Positions 33,860-43,050 of a stretch of 64,000 nt of DNA are shown here, piece after piece. Position 1 is the stretch's first letter. Each line of letters opens with the position of its first letter. Position numbers and translations under genes: made by a program. This stretch comes from Nitrospira sp. ST-bin5 (GTDB lineage Bacteria > Nitrospirota > Nitrospiria > Nitrospirales > Nitrospiraceae): assembly GCA_002083555.1 (NCBI GenBank), contig MSXN01000004.1, positions 62,001-126,000 of the forward strand. The letters run 5' to 3'. The notes under the pieces are model-generated. The model did no database searches and had not been told where the DNA came from. It saw nothing but the letters and a program-made list of their open reading frames with translations.

Positions 33860-34189
33860 ATGGCAGAGGACTACCGGCCTCAACGGAAACAAACCCCTCG
33901 CGAACAGGCGCTCAAGCTCTTCCCCTGGATCTGCGCCCACTGCGGGCGCGAATTTGACGGCAAGAAACTCAGCCAGCTCACCGTCCATCATAAGGACCAC
34001 AACCATCAGAATAATCCGCCCGACGGAAGCAATTGGGAATTGCTCTGTCTCTATTGTCACGACAATGAGCATCAGCGGTATCAGGCCGTTGATGCGCCCG
34101 GAGAGGCTATTCCAGCCCCGCAGCAAAATCCCCCGTCACCCTTCACGCCTTTCGCACGCCTCGCAGCTCTACTGAAACGCCCCACCTAG
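33860..34189 (+). CDS. yajD: YajD family HNH nuclease
   Basis: This 109-residue protein is colinear with E. coli YajD: EQALKLFPWICAHCGREFDG with the first CxxC, LTVHHKDHNHQNNPPDGSNW containing the HNH histidines, and ELLCLYCHDNEHQRYQ with the second CxxC. It should bind one structural zinc and one catalytic divalent metal and act as a small DNA endonuclease; the biological target of YajD is not known. GAGG lies five bases before the ATG. The C-terminal tail is proline-rich. Monocistronic. Confidence 0.93.
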   Translation: MAEDYRPQRKQTPREQALKLFPWICAHCGREFDGKKLSQLTVHHKDHNHQNNPPDGSNWELLCLYCHDNEHQRYQAVDAPGEAIPAPQQNPPSPFTPFARLAALLKRPT

Positions 34190-34386
34190 TCCAATGGAAA
34201 CAAGCGCCCGCGCACAGCGCCTTCGCAACTCTGACACGCGACGCTCTTCCAAATCCGGACAACGCCGCACGAAAATCTCCCCCCTCCTGCAGACTCCAAG
34301 GGATGAATGCTCTGCCATAAATGCGGTAGACTGATTGCACCAAGCCTATCTGCCTCCTGAACCCACGTTCTCTCATTGGAGTCCAC

Positions 34387-34668
34387 ATGCCGCACGTGTT
34401 AATCATTCATGAAGTCGAGGCCTACCAAGCCTGGAAAACGATTTTCGACCAGGCGGCCGGCATCAGAAAGACGGCCGGAGAAATCCGCTATCAGTTGCTG
34501 CGATACGACACCGACGCCAACCGTATCGTGCACTTTTCAGAATGGTCGTCCCTGGACAACGCTCGTCGTTTTTTCGAATCACCGGAGCTGGTCGAGATCA
34601 GAAAGAACGCAGGAGTCAGAGCGCCGGACTTTCTCTATCTGCACGAAATCGAGCGCGGTTTACTCTAA
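34387..34668 (+). CDS. Dimeric alpha-beta-barrel (ABM-like) protein
   Basis: This 93-residue protein has the strand-helix layout of ferredoxin-like dimeric barrels: MPHVLIIHEVEAYQAWKTIF, DQAAGIRKTAGEIRYQLLRY, IVHFSEWSSLDNARRFFESP, ELVEIRKNAGV and YLHEIERG. Proteins of this fold include antibiotic-biosynthesis-type monooxygenases and stress-response barrels. There is no metal or heme motif, so the activity is open. GGAG lies five bases before the ATG. A small gene follows 57 bases downstream and may be co-transcribed. Confidence 0.8.
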   Translation: MPHVLIIHEVEAYQAWKTIFDQAAGIRKTAGEIRYQLLRYDTDANRIVHFSEWSSLDNARRFFESPELVEIRKNAGVRAPDFLYLHEIERGLL

Positions 34669-34725
34669 ATACACATCGGTCGCGTCAATGCCCCATCATG
34701 AGGCTACAACCAGGAGGGAAGAGTC

Positions 34726-34911
34726 ATGCGGTTTGTCAAAGTGAATGATGAAGAACGTGCTGGTGAGGTCGCGATCAACCTCGATCTCGTGCGCGAGGCC
34801 CACTTTGGTGGAGGATTATTGCATCTCTATTTTGAGCGGAGCTCGTCCGCGCAGGACGACATGACGTTCACCGGCGAGAATGCCCAGAAGATCTGGGCTG
34901 CTATGGGATAG
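34726..34911 (+). CDS. Small conserved hypothetical protein
   Basis: This 61-residue protein begins MRFVKVNDEERAGEVAINLD, followed by LVREAHFGGGLLHLYFER and a C-terminal MTFTGENAQKIWAAMG, suggesting a small beta-rich fold that ends in a helix. AGGAGGGA lies nine bases before the ATG, which makes translation likely. The V-N-L-D-x-V-R-x-A-x-F pattern occurs in other short bacterial proteins as I recall, but no function is known. Confidence 0.75.
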   Translation: MRFVKVNDEERAGEVAINLDLVREAHFGGGLLHLYFERSSSAQDDMTFTGENAQKIWAAMG

Positions 34912-34965
34912 CCCACGAGGAAGAGAAATGGGTCGAGGTCACCTTTGAAGGCAGATCATCCGCAT

Positions 34966-35577
34966 TCAGACGATAGCGGAGCCTCCGGCGATAAGGAAAT
35001 ATCCTGTGTTATAGAAAATATGGAGAGCGATAGGAGGAACCACCGACCCCGACCGATCGCGTAGGACTCCAAAAACTAGCGAAGGAAACAGCGTTAGCAA
35101 TGCCCAAAGAAGCGGGTGTGTCGGGATGTGGGCACCGATGAATAAGATCGACGTCAAAAGATTCGCTAGGCTTATTCCAATGACGGTTTGCCTTCCCGAG
35201 ACACGACGCACCAGAACTCCTTGCAAACATCCCCGGAACAAGAGCTCCTCGACAATCGGCTGCCACACCGCAGCCATGAGGAACCCCACAGACAACATGC
35301 GCTGCCAGGACACCGGCTGGACGGCCACCAGCAAGGGGAGCGCGCAAAAGAAAGCCGCTCCTGCGGCGAGACTGGAAAGAAATGCGGGAGAACGATAAAA
35401 GGCCAGTACTGGCCTGCGCCCAAAGAGCTCATTGAGAACTGATGCAACAGGAACCATGGATACAGTTACGTCTCGCCGAGTCTCCAGGAGATAAGCTGAA
35501 GACCTCGGCGGGTTATCGACAGAAGGGTTAGATATCACATCAGCAATTCCGGATTCGAGCTCTCCAGCACAACGCAC
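34966..35577 (-). CDS. CPBP intramembrane protease, probable sorting peptidase
   Basis: This integral membrane glutamic-type protease has the three CPBP motifs: EELLFRG (E110-E111, R115), a histidine at 150 in FIGAHIP, and HIFYN (H186, N190). Four or more hydrophobic segments lie between residues 64 and 200. The longest reading starts with GTG at 35577 inside the upstream subtilase gene; GTG at 35537 or ATG at 35457 are alternatives. The upstream subtilase ends in a Cys-containing C-terminal sorting tail, and adjacent CPBP members are known sorting enzymes for JDVT-CTERM-type signals. Processing of that tail is the likely job (inference). Confidence 0.83.
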   Translation of the reverse strand: MRCAGELESGIADVISNPSVDNPPRSSAYLLETRRDVTVSMVPVASVLNELFGRRPVLAFYRSPAFLSSLAAGAAFFCALPLLVAVQPVSWQRMLSVGFLMAAVWQPIVEELLFRGCLQGVLVRRVSGRQTVIGISLANLLTSILFIGAHIPTHPLLWALLTLFPSLVFGVLRDRSGSVVPPIALHIFYNTGYFLIAGGSAIV

Positions 35578-38500
35578 CCAAAGACAGCAGCAGGAAGATC
35601 GGCATCAGGGCATCATTCGAGCCGGCCGGCGCAATCGTACAACCTCCGCCACCACCGGAAGAACCCTGAGAACCCCCGCCCCCTGAAACTGGACCGTCAA
35701 ACGACGCGGTCACAGTGGCAGCCGTGCTCACGACGCAGAGACCGACAATTGGACAACCACCGCCACTCCAACCAGTGAATGTAGAGCCGGAATTCTCGGT
35801 CGCCGCGAGAGTCACAATAGTGCCGTCCTGGAAGTTGCCGTTACAGGAAGTAGCACCCGCACCACAGTTAATTCCCGCCGGAGTTGACGTGACTGCCCCT
35901 GATCCTGTTCCCACCGTTGCCACCAAAACATTGAAGGTATTCGGCGGCGAGGGAGGCGCGAAGGTCGCCGTCACCGTCACATTTCCGGTAACCTGACAGG
36001 TTCCTGTCCCGACACAATTGCCTCCGTTCCACCCGGAGAAGACAGACCCGGCGGCAGGGGTCGCGGTGAGGGTCACGGTCATGCCTTGACTGAATTGATC
36101 CGTACAGGTTACTCCGCAGTTGATACCCCCATTGTTCCCTTGCGGCGCAGACATCACGGTCCCGCTTCCTGCTCCGCTCTTAGACACCGTCACGGTAAAC
36201 GGCGCCGGCGGCGCCAAAGTGAAGGTCGCTGTCACCGTCGCATCACCGGTGACCGGGCAGGTTCCTGTGCCGACGCAATTGCCCCCGTTCCACCCGGAGA
36301 ACACGGACCCGGCAGCAGGAGCCGCCGTGAGGGTCACGGTCATGCCTTGACTGAATTGATCTGTACAGGTCGCTCCGCAGTTGATGCCCCCGCTGGTCCC
36401 TTGCTGGGCTGACGTCACAGTTCCGCCTCCAGCTCCGCTCTTAGACACCGTCACGGTAAACGGTGCCGGCGGCGCTAGCGCGAAGGTGGCTGTCACGCTA
36501 GCGGTCGTGGACAGAGCGCACGTGAAGATACCGGCGCACCCGCCTCCGCTCCATCCTGAAAATACTGACCCAGGAGCAGGAGTAGCCGTCAGCGTTGCGC
36601 TCGCACCTGCGGAAAACTGGAAATTGCAGGTAGCGCCGCAATTGATCCCGTTCGGTGCCGATGTGACCGCCCCCAAACCAGTCCCCGCCTTATTGACGGT
36701 GACCGCAAACGCACTGACACTGTCGAGCGCCGCTCGCGCATTAAGCCGACGGCCAGTCAAAGTTTTTCCAGCAAGCGAGGGAAGCACATCGCCGGTATTG
36801 ATGATGGCATTGCGGATCTGCGCCACCGTTAGATTTGGATTGACGGAAAGCAGGAGCCCGACGACACCCGACACATGCGCAGTGGCCGACGAGGTACCGC
36901 CCGTGAAACCATAGTCCGTCACTCCAGATGGGGGACCCGAGACGCAGTCAACTCGCAGGTTGTCAAGATACGCGCCGTCATCGGTGCCAGCAGCGTCCGA
37001 AAAAAAGTTGATCCGGAACCGAGTGGAGAAGTTGCCATCGCGTATTTCTTCCAGGGGACGGTTCGTGAATAAGCCGGCCGAGGAGGAGGTAAACTTGTTC
37101 CCGGTCGTCCACGTCGCGCCTCCATCTCCGGAAGCTTGCACCAGGATACCGTCACCATTGCCGGCAGAAGCCAGCCGCACATCCCCTATCAGCAGACAAC
37201 CATGCCGACCAGCCGTGCTAAAGACCGGGCCCGTGGCAAATGAATTGGTACCGTTTAGATAGTTGCCCCCCGGGCTGTCCGTGAGGCTGTTCGGAAGACT
37301 CGCAGCTTGCACATTGCTGAAGGCCCAACCGTTATTGATCCCGCTGAAGGTATACCCCAATCCGGCAGGGTTCGAATCAAAGTCGTGTAGCAAAACGTTG
37401 ATGACATTCTGGGTCGGATAAGTACTATAGGTCTCATCAGTCCCTGGCGCTGCGATTTGAACGGATGTCGCGCCAAAATTCGAAAAATACGACAGGCCGT
37501 CGTTCTGGTTCGTCGCAGCCACCGCGATGACGTTCGGCAGAGCAGGCCCGCACGGAGTCGCCACGCTGTACTGCGCCGGATACCATGGCGCCAGATCATT
37601 GTCCTGAGCATTATTCCCGGCTGCAGCAAGGACCATAATGCCCGCCGCGTTGGCGGCGCTCAACATGTTGTACTCTGCCTGACTGCACGCTCCCCCAAGC
37701 CTTCCAAAACTGGCATTGATGACGCGGGCGCCGTTTGCGATTGCATAGTTGCCAGCCGGAATGAACCCGGAGGCTGTTACGTGTTCAAACGCTACCGCGC
37801 TTCCTGCTTTAAGAGCCATGAGTTTTGCTGTCCGCATGACGCCGGTTATGCCAAGACTATTATTCCCCGCCGCTGCCATAGTCCCTGACAACCCCGTCCC
37901 ATGGCCCAGCATGCCGGTGGGAAAGTGCACCACATCCATCGGATCGCTATCGTTATTGGAAAAGTCATATCCATAATAATCATCCACGTAACCGTTTCCG
38001 TCGTTATCAATACCGTCATTCGGTATTTCACCAGGATTTGTCCACATATTGGGGGCAAGATCTGGATGGTCGTAGGCAATCCCTGTATCGATAACCGCAA
38101 TAATAACGTTGGAACTACCAGTGGTAATGTCCCAGGCTTCCGCGGCGTGGATGTCAGCGCCAGCAGTACCCGTCACACCTCGAACCGTCTGACCAGTGTT
38201 ATGAAGCCCCCATAACTGGCTGAACAGCGTGTCATTGGGAATGCCTGCGAGCTCATAGATATAGTTTGGTTCGGCATACTCGACCGCGGGGTCTTGCCGA
38301 TAGGTCGCAATAGCAGCTTCGACTGAGACCCCTTTCCCCAGCTTGAGATGATGCAACCGATGGGAGCCTGCGGTGAACGACTTCATCGCACGCGTGCCAG
38401 TCTTTGTCTCGGCAGCTGCAATGGTGGCAGCCGATGCTCCGTCGCGGAACTTGACGATCACTTCTCCGTCCTTGTAGCCGGCATGCATTTTCTGGCCGCC

Positions 38501-38680
38501 AGAAATGGCCGTGAGGCCCTGATCTGGTCGAGTGATGCGAGTAGTTTCAGCATTGGCCCAGACACACCAGAGCGCGGAAAGTGCTACGAGCGAGTACAGG
38601 CCTACCCTCGTCACATGTTTTCTCCGCCAATAGTTACCGACGATGTCGTTAGAACCAGACCATGACCTTCGGCTCACCAT
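35540..38680 (-). CDS. Secreted S8 subtilase with four C-terminal repeats and sorting tail
   Basis: This 1046-residue protein has a signal region (about 26-44), an N-terminal I9-like propeptide (EVIVKFRDG to EYAEPNY), then a subtilisin domain with D198 (VIDTGIAYDHPDL), H260 (HGTGLSGTMAA), oxyanion N356 (AAAGNN) and S597 (GGTSSATAHVSG). About 160 residues, probably a jelly-roll, are inserted between the oxyanion asparagine and the serine. From about 660, four repeats of 75-90 residues follow (VTVSKSGAG, TSAPQG, CGATC, FSGWNGGNCVGTGTC, VTATF), rich in paired cysteines. After a glycine-rich linker, a CTIAPAGSNDALMP motif, a hydrophobic segment and RARIR form a C-terminal sorting signal. The next gene is a CPBP protease. 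Confidence 0.92.
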   Translation of the reverse strand: MVSRRSWSGSNDIVGNYWRRKHVTRVGLYSLVALSALWCVWANAETTRITRPDQGLTAISGGQKMHAGYKDGEVIVKFRDGASAATIAAAETKTGTRAMKSFTAGSHRLHHLKLGKGVSVEAAIATYRQDPAVEYAEPNYIYELAGIPNDTLFSQLWGLHNTGQTVRGVTGTAGADIHAAEAWDITTGSSNVIIAVIDTGIAYDHPDLAPNMWTNPGEIPNDGIDNDGNGYVDDYYGYDFSNNDSDPMDVVHFPTGMLGHGTGLSGTMAAAGNNSLGITGVMRTAKLMALKAGSAVAFEHVTASGFIPAGNYAIANGARVINASFGRLGGACSQAEYNMLSAANAAGIMVLAAAGNNAQDNDLAPWYPAQYSVATPCGPALPNVIAVAATNQNDGLSYFSNFGATSVQIAAPGTDETYSTYPTQNVINVLLHDFDSNPAGLGYTFSGINNGWAFSNVQAASLPNSLTDSPGGNYLNGTNSFATGPVFSTAGRHGCLLIGDVRLASAGNGDGILVQASGDGGATWTTGNKFTSSSAGLFTNRPLEEIRDGNFSTRFRINFFSDAAGTDDGAYLDNLRVDCVSGPPSGVTDYGFTGGTSSATAHVSGVVGLLLSVNPNLTVAQIRNAIINTGDVLPSLAGKTLTGRRLNARAALDSVSAFAVTVNKAGTGLGAVTSAPNGINCGATCNFQFSAGASATLTATPAPGSVFSGWSGGGCAGIFTCALSTTASVTATFALAPPAPFTVTVSKSGAGGGTVTSAQQGTSGGINCGATCTDQFSQGMTVTLTAAPAAGSVFSGWNGGNCVGTGTCPVTGDATVTATFTLAPPAPFTVTVSKSGAGSGTVMSAPQGNNGGINCGVTCTDQFSQGMTVTLTATPAAGSVFSGWNGGNCVGTGTCQVTGNVTVTATFAPPSPPNTFNVLVATVGTGSGAVTSTPAGINCGAGATSCNGNFQDGTIVTLAATENSGSTFTGWSGGGCPIVGLCVVSTAATVTASFDGPVSGGGGSQGSSGGGGGCTIAPAGSNDALMPIFLLLSLGALCWRARIRNC

Positions 38681-39294
38681 TGTCGATCCCCCAAACTGTC
38701 TCGGAATGATTGAAACTCACATGCCGAAAGAAGAGAGCCCAGCTCTCGAAACCAGCCATGTGCATCGGTTAATCAACCACTACAGAAACAGTCGTCCACG
38801 ATAGGAGACGCTCTATTTCAATATCGCTCTAACGTTTCGAAGAGTACCAAGGTTGATAATAGGTTAATACCCCTCTTCCGAGGAGACGGAGCTTCTCCAA
38901 GAGAGGGGGGAGGTGCAGGAAGAACATTCTCGAGAAACATCCTCTATGAACAGAAAGGCACCTGCGTATTCCAAACAGTCATGAGCTATCCACCTCGCTT
39001 TTCTGGTCGAGAAGCTCTAACAGACAAAAAATGCCCGCGTTCGTCAATAGTCCTGTGTCGTGAATCCGAACATCGCCTCACCGTCTTCCCTTGTCCTAAA
39101 CTGTCCGGGTCTGTTCGCGATTATCACCGCCTATGTAACTATCTGAAATAGATTGCCTTTTCCCACCGAATCCAAACGACAATACATCAGCCCACGACTT
39201 GAGAACAGCCCAACAGGCCTTCCTTTCCATCGGTTTACGGCAATTTTTCAAGTGCTACATTTAATAGTGAACCCTGAGCTTATGCCTAAGAAAA
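38681..39294. other. Divergent intergenic region, no gene
   Basis: About 610 bases separate the minus-strand subtilase from the plus-strand outer-membrane-like gene. There are no convincing frames. CCCTCTTCCGAGGAGACGGAG near 38873 contains a short imperfect stem, and the region is more A/T-rich than its surroundings. Promoters for both genes should lie here. Confidence 0.45.
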
Positions 39295-40527
39295 ATGCAC
39301 CTACCCTGGCGACTCATCCTGACGCTTATATTGATAGCCCCCGCCTCGCTCGTGTGGGGTGGAGAGGGATCGGTGCCCGAGCAACCCCCCGCGAAATGGA
39401 GCGCACTGTTTTCTGATCCAACGCCTCAAACCGATCTCAAACCTGGCACCCCTGCCCTCTACCAAACCAGCCTCACATCGACATACTTTGCCCCACCGCC
39501 TACGGTGACTCCCACGCGGTTGCAGACCCTGACGCCGGAAACGGAACAAGCTCGCACCCATGGACTCCTCTCGTCGATCAACCTACTCAATGGCCTGATT
39601 GTGACAGAGGCGGAGATGGCAAAAAGTGAGGGTGGAGCGACCTGGCTGCAGAACAAAATCCCCGGGGATACTCGAGATGACGCATCCGGCCAGATGCTGC
39701 GTCTGGGCGTCACCGGCACGGCAGGTTCGGTCCGATACGGCGTGCTCTACCGTTCCGCCGGGCAAGCCTTCATCAATGGGCCGGATCAGGCGACGCGTGA
39801 AGTCTGGGGGGAATGGAAGTCCGGACGGACAACACTACGAAGCGCCGTAGGCCAGCAATGGAATAACGTAACCGGGGACACCACAAGGAGCAGGCTGGGA
39901 CAAACCTACGGCCGATTAGGACTCGCCTGGAAGAGTCCCGGCTTGCCTGAGTTCATGCTGACCTACTCGAACACGGGCATCAGAAGTTCTGCGGAGCCGC
40001 TCGGAGTGGCGCCACAACGAAACCATACCCACACTCTCGAAGGAGCCCTGGCCTACACCGGTGCCGCCTGGAACGCGCGTCTCGCCTCCGCCTATGTTCT
40101 CGGCAGCGATCTACAGCGCAACGGGGCAGAGAATACCGTTCGCATGCAAACGTTCACCGCTGCGATTCGCCCCTTGAACACCCTCACCATCACGCCAACG
40201 CTGGCTTACCGAGAGGAACTTCAAGACTGGTCGGGCACCAGAATCGAATCACCCTCCGCATCCGTGGCGGTTCAGTATCGGCACAATCAACGCATCTGGC
40301 TGAGCGCTGCGGGCAACTATACCAGCGCCCATTCAAGCGACGGACTGATCGACACCCAACAAGTCGGCGGAAAGGGCATTCTTGCCTGGGACCTGCAGCG
40401 CTCGCAGGCATGGGCCACACTGCTGTCTTTCGAAGCCGGCTATAACCGCCTTACGAACAATGCGTCCCCGTCAGCCGATGTCCAAGACATCTCCGGCATT
40501 ATCAAGCTGATCCTAGCCGCTCACTAA
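39295..40527 (+). CDS. Exported beta-barrel-like protein, unknown family
   Basis: This 410-residue protein has a signal peptide (LILTLILIAPASLVWG) and a proline-rich linker, then from about residue 90 a long run of alternating strands ending with aromatic or small residues (LRLGVTGTAGSVRYGVLYRS, EFMLTYSNTGIRSS, TLEGALAYTGAAWNARLASA, TFTAAIRPLNTLTITPTLAY, ASVAVQYRHNQRIWLSAAGN). This is the look of an outer-membrane beta-barrel of about 14 strands, although the last residues (IIKLILAAH) do not end in phenylalanine. No transporter family is recognised. It is divergent from the subtilase gene. Confidence 0.75.
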   Translation: MHLPWRLILTLILIAPASLVWGGEGSVPEQPPAKWSALFSDPTPQTDLKPGTPALYQTSLTSTYFAPPPTVTPTRLQTLTPETEQARTHGLLSSINLLNGLIVTEAEMAKSEGGATWLQNKIPGDTRDDASGQMLRLGVTGTAGSVRYGVLYRSAGQAFINGPDQATREVWGEWKSGRTTLRSAVGQQWNNVTGDTTRSRLGQTYGRLGLAWKSPGLPEFMLTYSNTGIRSSAEPLGVAPQRNHTHTLEGALAYTGAAWNARLASAYVLGSDLQRNGAENTVRMQTFTAAIRPLNTLTITPTLAYREELQDWSGTRIESPSASVAVQYRHNQRIWLSAAGNYTSAHSSDGLIDTQQVGGKGILAWDLQRSQAWATLLSFEAGYNRLTNNASPSADVQDISGIIKLILAAH

Positions 40528-40687
40528 CCCCGCTCGATCACCCCGGCCTGCCATACGGAGGGGTGGACCAAACCGACTCTGACCACGTAGAATGCGCGAC
40601 CGGTTTTTATTCATGGCTCCGTCTCTGACGTTGCAGAGACACCGGCATGGGCTCATCTACTATTGCAATGACTATAAAGGGGTTGTC

Positions 40688-41779
40688 ATGAGTGTGAAAT
40701 GTGGGATCGTCGGGCTACCCAATGTGGGCAAGTCTACCTTGTTCAATGCGCTGACCAAGTCAGGGATCGCCGCGGAAAATTATCCCTTCTGCACGATCGA
40801 GCCGAATATCGGCATCGTCGAAGTGCCGGATCCGCGCATGCAGGCGCTGGCGGATATCGTCAAGCCGCAACGCATGCAATATGCCACCACCGAATTTGTG
40901 GACATCGCCGGATTGGTGGCCGGCGCCTCGAAAGGTGAAGGATTGGGCAACCAATTCCTCGCAACGATTCGTGAAACCGACGGCATTGTCAATGTCGTGC
41001 GCTGCTTCGAAGACGACAATGTCATTCACGTATCCGGCAAAGTCGATCCGCTGTCCGATATCGGAACAATTGTAACCGAGCTGGCTCTCGCCGACCTCAC
41101 CACCGTGGAAAAAGCTCAGGAAAAAAATCTGAAAGCCGTCCGCGCCGGCGACAAAGACGCCGCGAAGCTGGGCGAATTGCTCCCGCTGGTCGCCGCCTGC
41201 CTGAACGAAGGCAAACCGGCCCGCACGATGAAACTGGACCCGGCGCAACGCGCCTTGCTGAAACCGCTCTGCCTGATGACGATGAAGCCGGTGATGTACG
41301 TGGCCAATGTCTCGGAAAAGGGCTTCACGAACAATCCCCTCCTGACCCGCGTGGAGGAATATGCCGCGAAAGAAGGGGCGCCGGTCGTGGCGATTTGCGC
41401 CGCACTAGAATCAGAGATTGCCGTGCTCTCGGATGAAGAAAAGAAAGAATTTCTCGCCGACACCGGCATGACGGAACCGGGACTCAACCGTCTGATTCGC
41501 GCCGCGTATCAACTCTTGGGCTTACAGACGTACTTTACGGCAGGCGTGAAGGAAGTACGTGCCTGGACCATTCATGTCGGCGATACCGCCCCGCAGGCCG
41601 CCGGTGTCATCCACGGCGACTTTGAAAAGGGCTTTATTCGTGCCGAGGTGATCGGTTACGACGACTATATCGCCTGCAAAGGAGAAGCGGGGGCGAAAGA
41701 AAAAGGCAAGATGCGGCTGGAAGGCAAAGAATATGTCGTCCAGGATGGCGATGTCATGCACTTCCGGTTCAATGTCTAA
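40688..41779 (+). CDS. ychF: Redox-regulated ribosome-binding ATPase YchF
   Basis: The ATG at 40688 has AAAGGGG six bases upstream and begins MSVKCGIVGLPNVGKSTLFN, the G1 P-loop of the Obg/YchF family; the upstream in-frame codons are rejected. The 363-residue length equals that of E. coli YchF. NYPFCTIEPN, DIAGLVAGASKGEGLGN (G3), and the NVSEKG block replacing the NKxD motif, which explains ATP rather than GTP preference, are visible. The C-terminal TGS-like domain has QTYFTAGVKEVRAWTI, ADVIG-type and DGDVMHFRFNV ends. It is followed after eight bases by the VF530-like gene. Confidence 0.97.
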   Translation: MSVKCGIVGLPNVGKSTLFNALTKSGIAAENYPFCTIEPNIGIVEVPDPRMQALADIVKPQRMQYATTEFVDIAGLVAGASKGEGLGNQFLATIRETDGIVNVVRCFEDDNVIHVSGKVDPLSDIGTIVTELALADLTTVEKAQEKNLKAVRAGDKDAAKLGELLPLVAACLNEGKPARTMKLDPAQRALLKPLCLMTMKPVMYVANVSEKGFTNNPLLTRVEEYAAKEGAPVVAICAALESEIAVLSDEEKKEFLADTGMTEPGLNRLIRAAYQLLGLQTYFTAGVKEVRAWTIHVGDTAPQAAGVIHGDFEKGFIRAEVIGYDDYIACKGEAGAKEKGKMRLEGKEYVVQDGDVMHFRFNV

Positions 41780-41787
41780 CCACAGCC

Positions 41788-42015
41788 ATGGATCAGCCGC
41801 CCAAGTCTCATCCACGCGATCCATTGCACGGGATCACACTGGAAATGATCGTGACCCAGCTGGTCGAGCGCCACGGGTGGGAAGAATTGGGCCGGCGGCT
41901 CCCCGTGCGCTGTTTCCTCAACAACCCCAGCATCAAATCCAGTCTCACGTTTCTGCGCAAAACGCCCTGGGCGCGCGAGCGGCTAGAATTGATGTACATC
42001 GTGGAACGGACATAA
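41788..42015 (+). CDS. VF530/DUF2132 family DNA-binding protein
   Basis: This 75-residue helical protein matches VF530 (DUF2132): DPLHGITLEMIVTQLVERHG, WEELGRRLPVRCFLNNPSIK, SSLTFLRKTPWARERLELMY. The solved VF530 structure is a small dimeric helical fold with proposed DNA binding. It begins eight bases after the ychF stop and is probably co-transcribed with it; the stop is followed by the yaeQ gene 66 bases downstream. Confidence 0.93.
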   Translation: MDQPPKSHPRDPLHGITLEMIVTQLVERHGWEELGRRLPVRCFLNNPSIKSSLTFLRKTPWARERLELMYIVERT

Positions 42016-42081
42016 CGGCGCTCTCACATCAGCCTGTCCCGACGCCCTGCTGACTTCCCTTCACCGGATAACGCACTTATC

Positions 42082-42630
42082 ATGGCCCCCAATGCCACCA
42101 TCTTCAAAGCCACCCTGCATATCGCCGACATGGATCGCCACTACTATGAGGATCACACCGTCACGTTGGCGCGCCATCCGTCTGAGACCGATGAACGCAT
42201 GATGGTACGGCTGCTGGCGTTTGCCCTGCATGCCCACGAGGCACTGGCATTCGGCCGTGGCATCGGCGCTGACGACGAGCCAGCCCTCTGGCAAAAAGAT
42301 CTCACAGGTGCGGTCGATCTCTGGATCGAGGTGGGTGAGCCCGATGAAAAACTTATACGACAGGCCTGCGGTCGCGCAACCCGGGTCGTCATCTACTCCT
42401 ACGGTGGAAGAGGAGCCGATCGGTGGTGGGAAAAGACCCGCACTACCCTCTCTCGATGCGCGAACTTAACGGTGATCACCATCCCGCAGGACGAAAGCCG
42501 TGCGTTGGGACAGCTCGCCCAACGGAGCATGGATCTCCATTGCTCCATCCAGGACAGACAGATCTTGATGGGCGATGGAGCCACGGCCGTACAAATTGAA
42601 CTCGCAACCCTTCATCCTGCTGCAAGCTGA
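42082..42630 (+). CDS. yaeQ: YaeQ family protein
   Basis: This 182-residue protein is full length for YaeQ. ATIFKATLHIADMDRHYYED, TVTLARHPSETDERMMVRLL, LTGAVDLWIEVGEPDEKLIR, and VVIYSYGGRGADRWWEK are conserved family blocks; D and E residues in the ETDER and VDLWIEVG motifs line a PD-(D/E)XK-like nuclease fold. In E. coli it was linked to suppression of rfaH effects and its activity is unproven. Possibly co-transcribed with ychF and VF530. Confidence 0.92.
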   Translation: MAPNATIFKATLHIADMDRHYYEDHTVTLARHPSETDERMMVRLLAFALHAHEALAFGRGIGADDEPALWQKDLTGAVDLWIEVGEPDEKLIRQACGRATRVVIYSYGGRGADRWWEKTRTTLSRCANLTVITIPQDESRALGQLAQRSMDLHCSIQDRQILMGDGATAVQIELATLHPAAS

Positions 42631-42793
42631 CAGGCTAGGACAGAGTTCAAGACTTACGGCACACACCACACCCCTCCAGTCCGCCGCGATTAGTTCTTTC
42701 CATATACCTTGGAGCAAAGATACGGCCAACCGGCTCTAGGCTCTCTCGACCAAGACCCGCTAGACTGTCTTCCCAATCTACAGGAGGTTTGTT

Positions 42794-42967
42794 ATGAGGG
42801 CTAAGGAGGCCGGTCCTTCGTCCAGCAAGCACACCCCCCCAGCCAATCCCCCCTGTGCGCATAGCCGCATGGTCGAGGATGAGCAGACGACTGACGGGAA
42901 GAAATCCGGTCGCCTGATCTGTATGGAATGTGGAACCGTACTCCCCGATGCTCCACCGAGCACCTGA
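42794..42967 (+). CDS. Small zinc-ribbon-like protein (57 residues)
   Basis: A short frame from the ATG at 42794 to TGA at 42965-42967 encodes 57 residues. AGGAGG lies seven bases upstream, which is stronger than for most genes here. The sequence has CAHS near residue 21 and, after a polar linker, LICMECGTVLP near 43-53, giving a C-x-H ... C-x-x-C zinc-binding layout. The final CxxCG knuckle is typical of small zinc ribbons that bind nucleic acid or protein. It lies alone between yaeQ and a secreted protein. The frame is short but the ribosome-binding site and cysteine pattern argue for a real gene. Confidence 0.7.
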   Translation: MRAKEAGPSSSKHTPPANPPCAHSRMVEDEQTTDGKKSGRLICMECGTVLPDAPPST

Positions 42968-43050
42968 CGGACCACAACGCACGACAACCCACGGTTCGCT
43001 CAGGAGATTTCCTCGCCCCCACACCTCCCGCGTGATAAGCTCTCGCGTAT

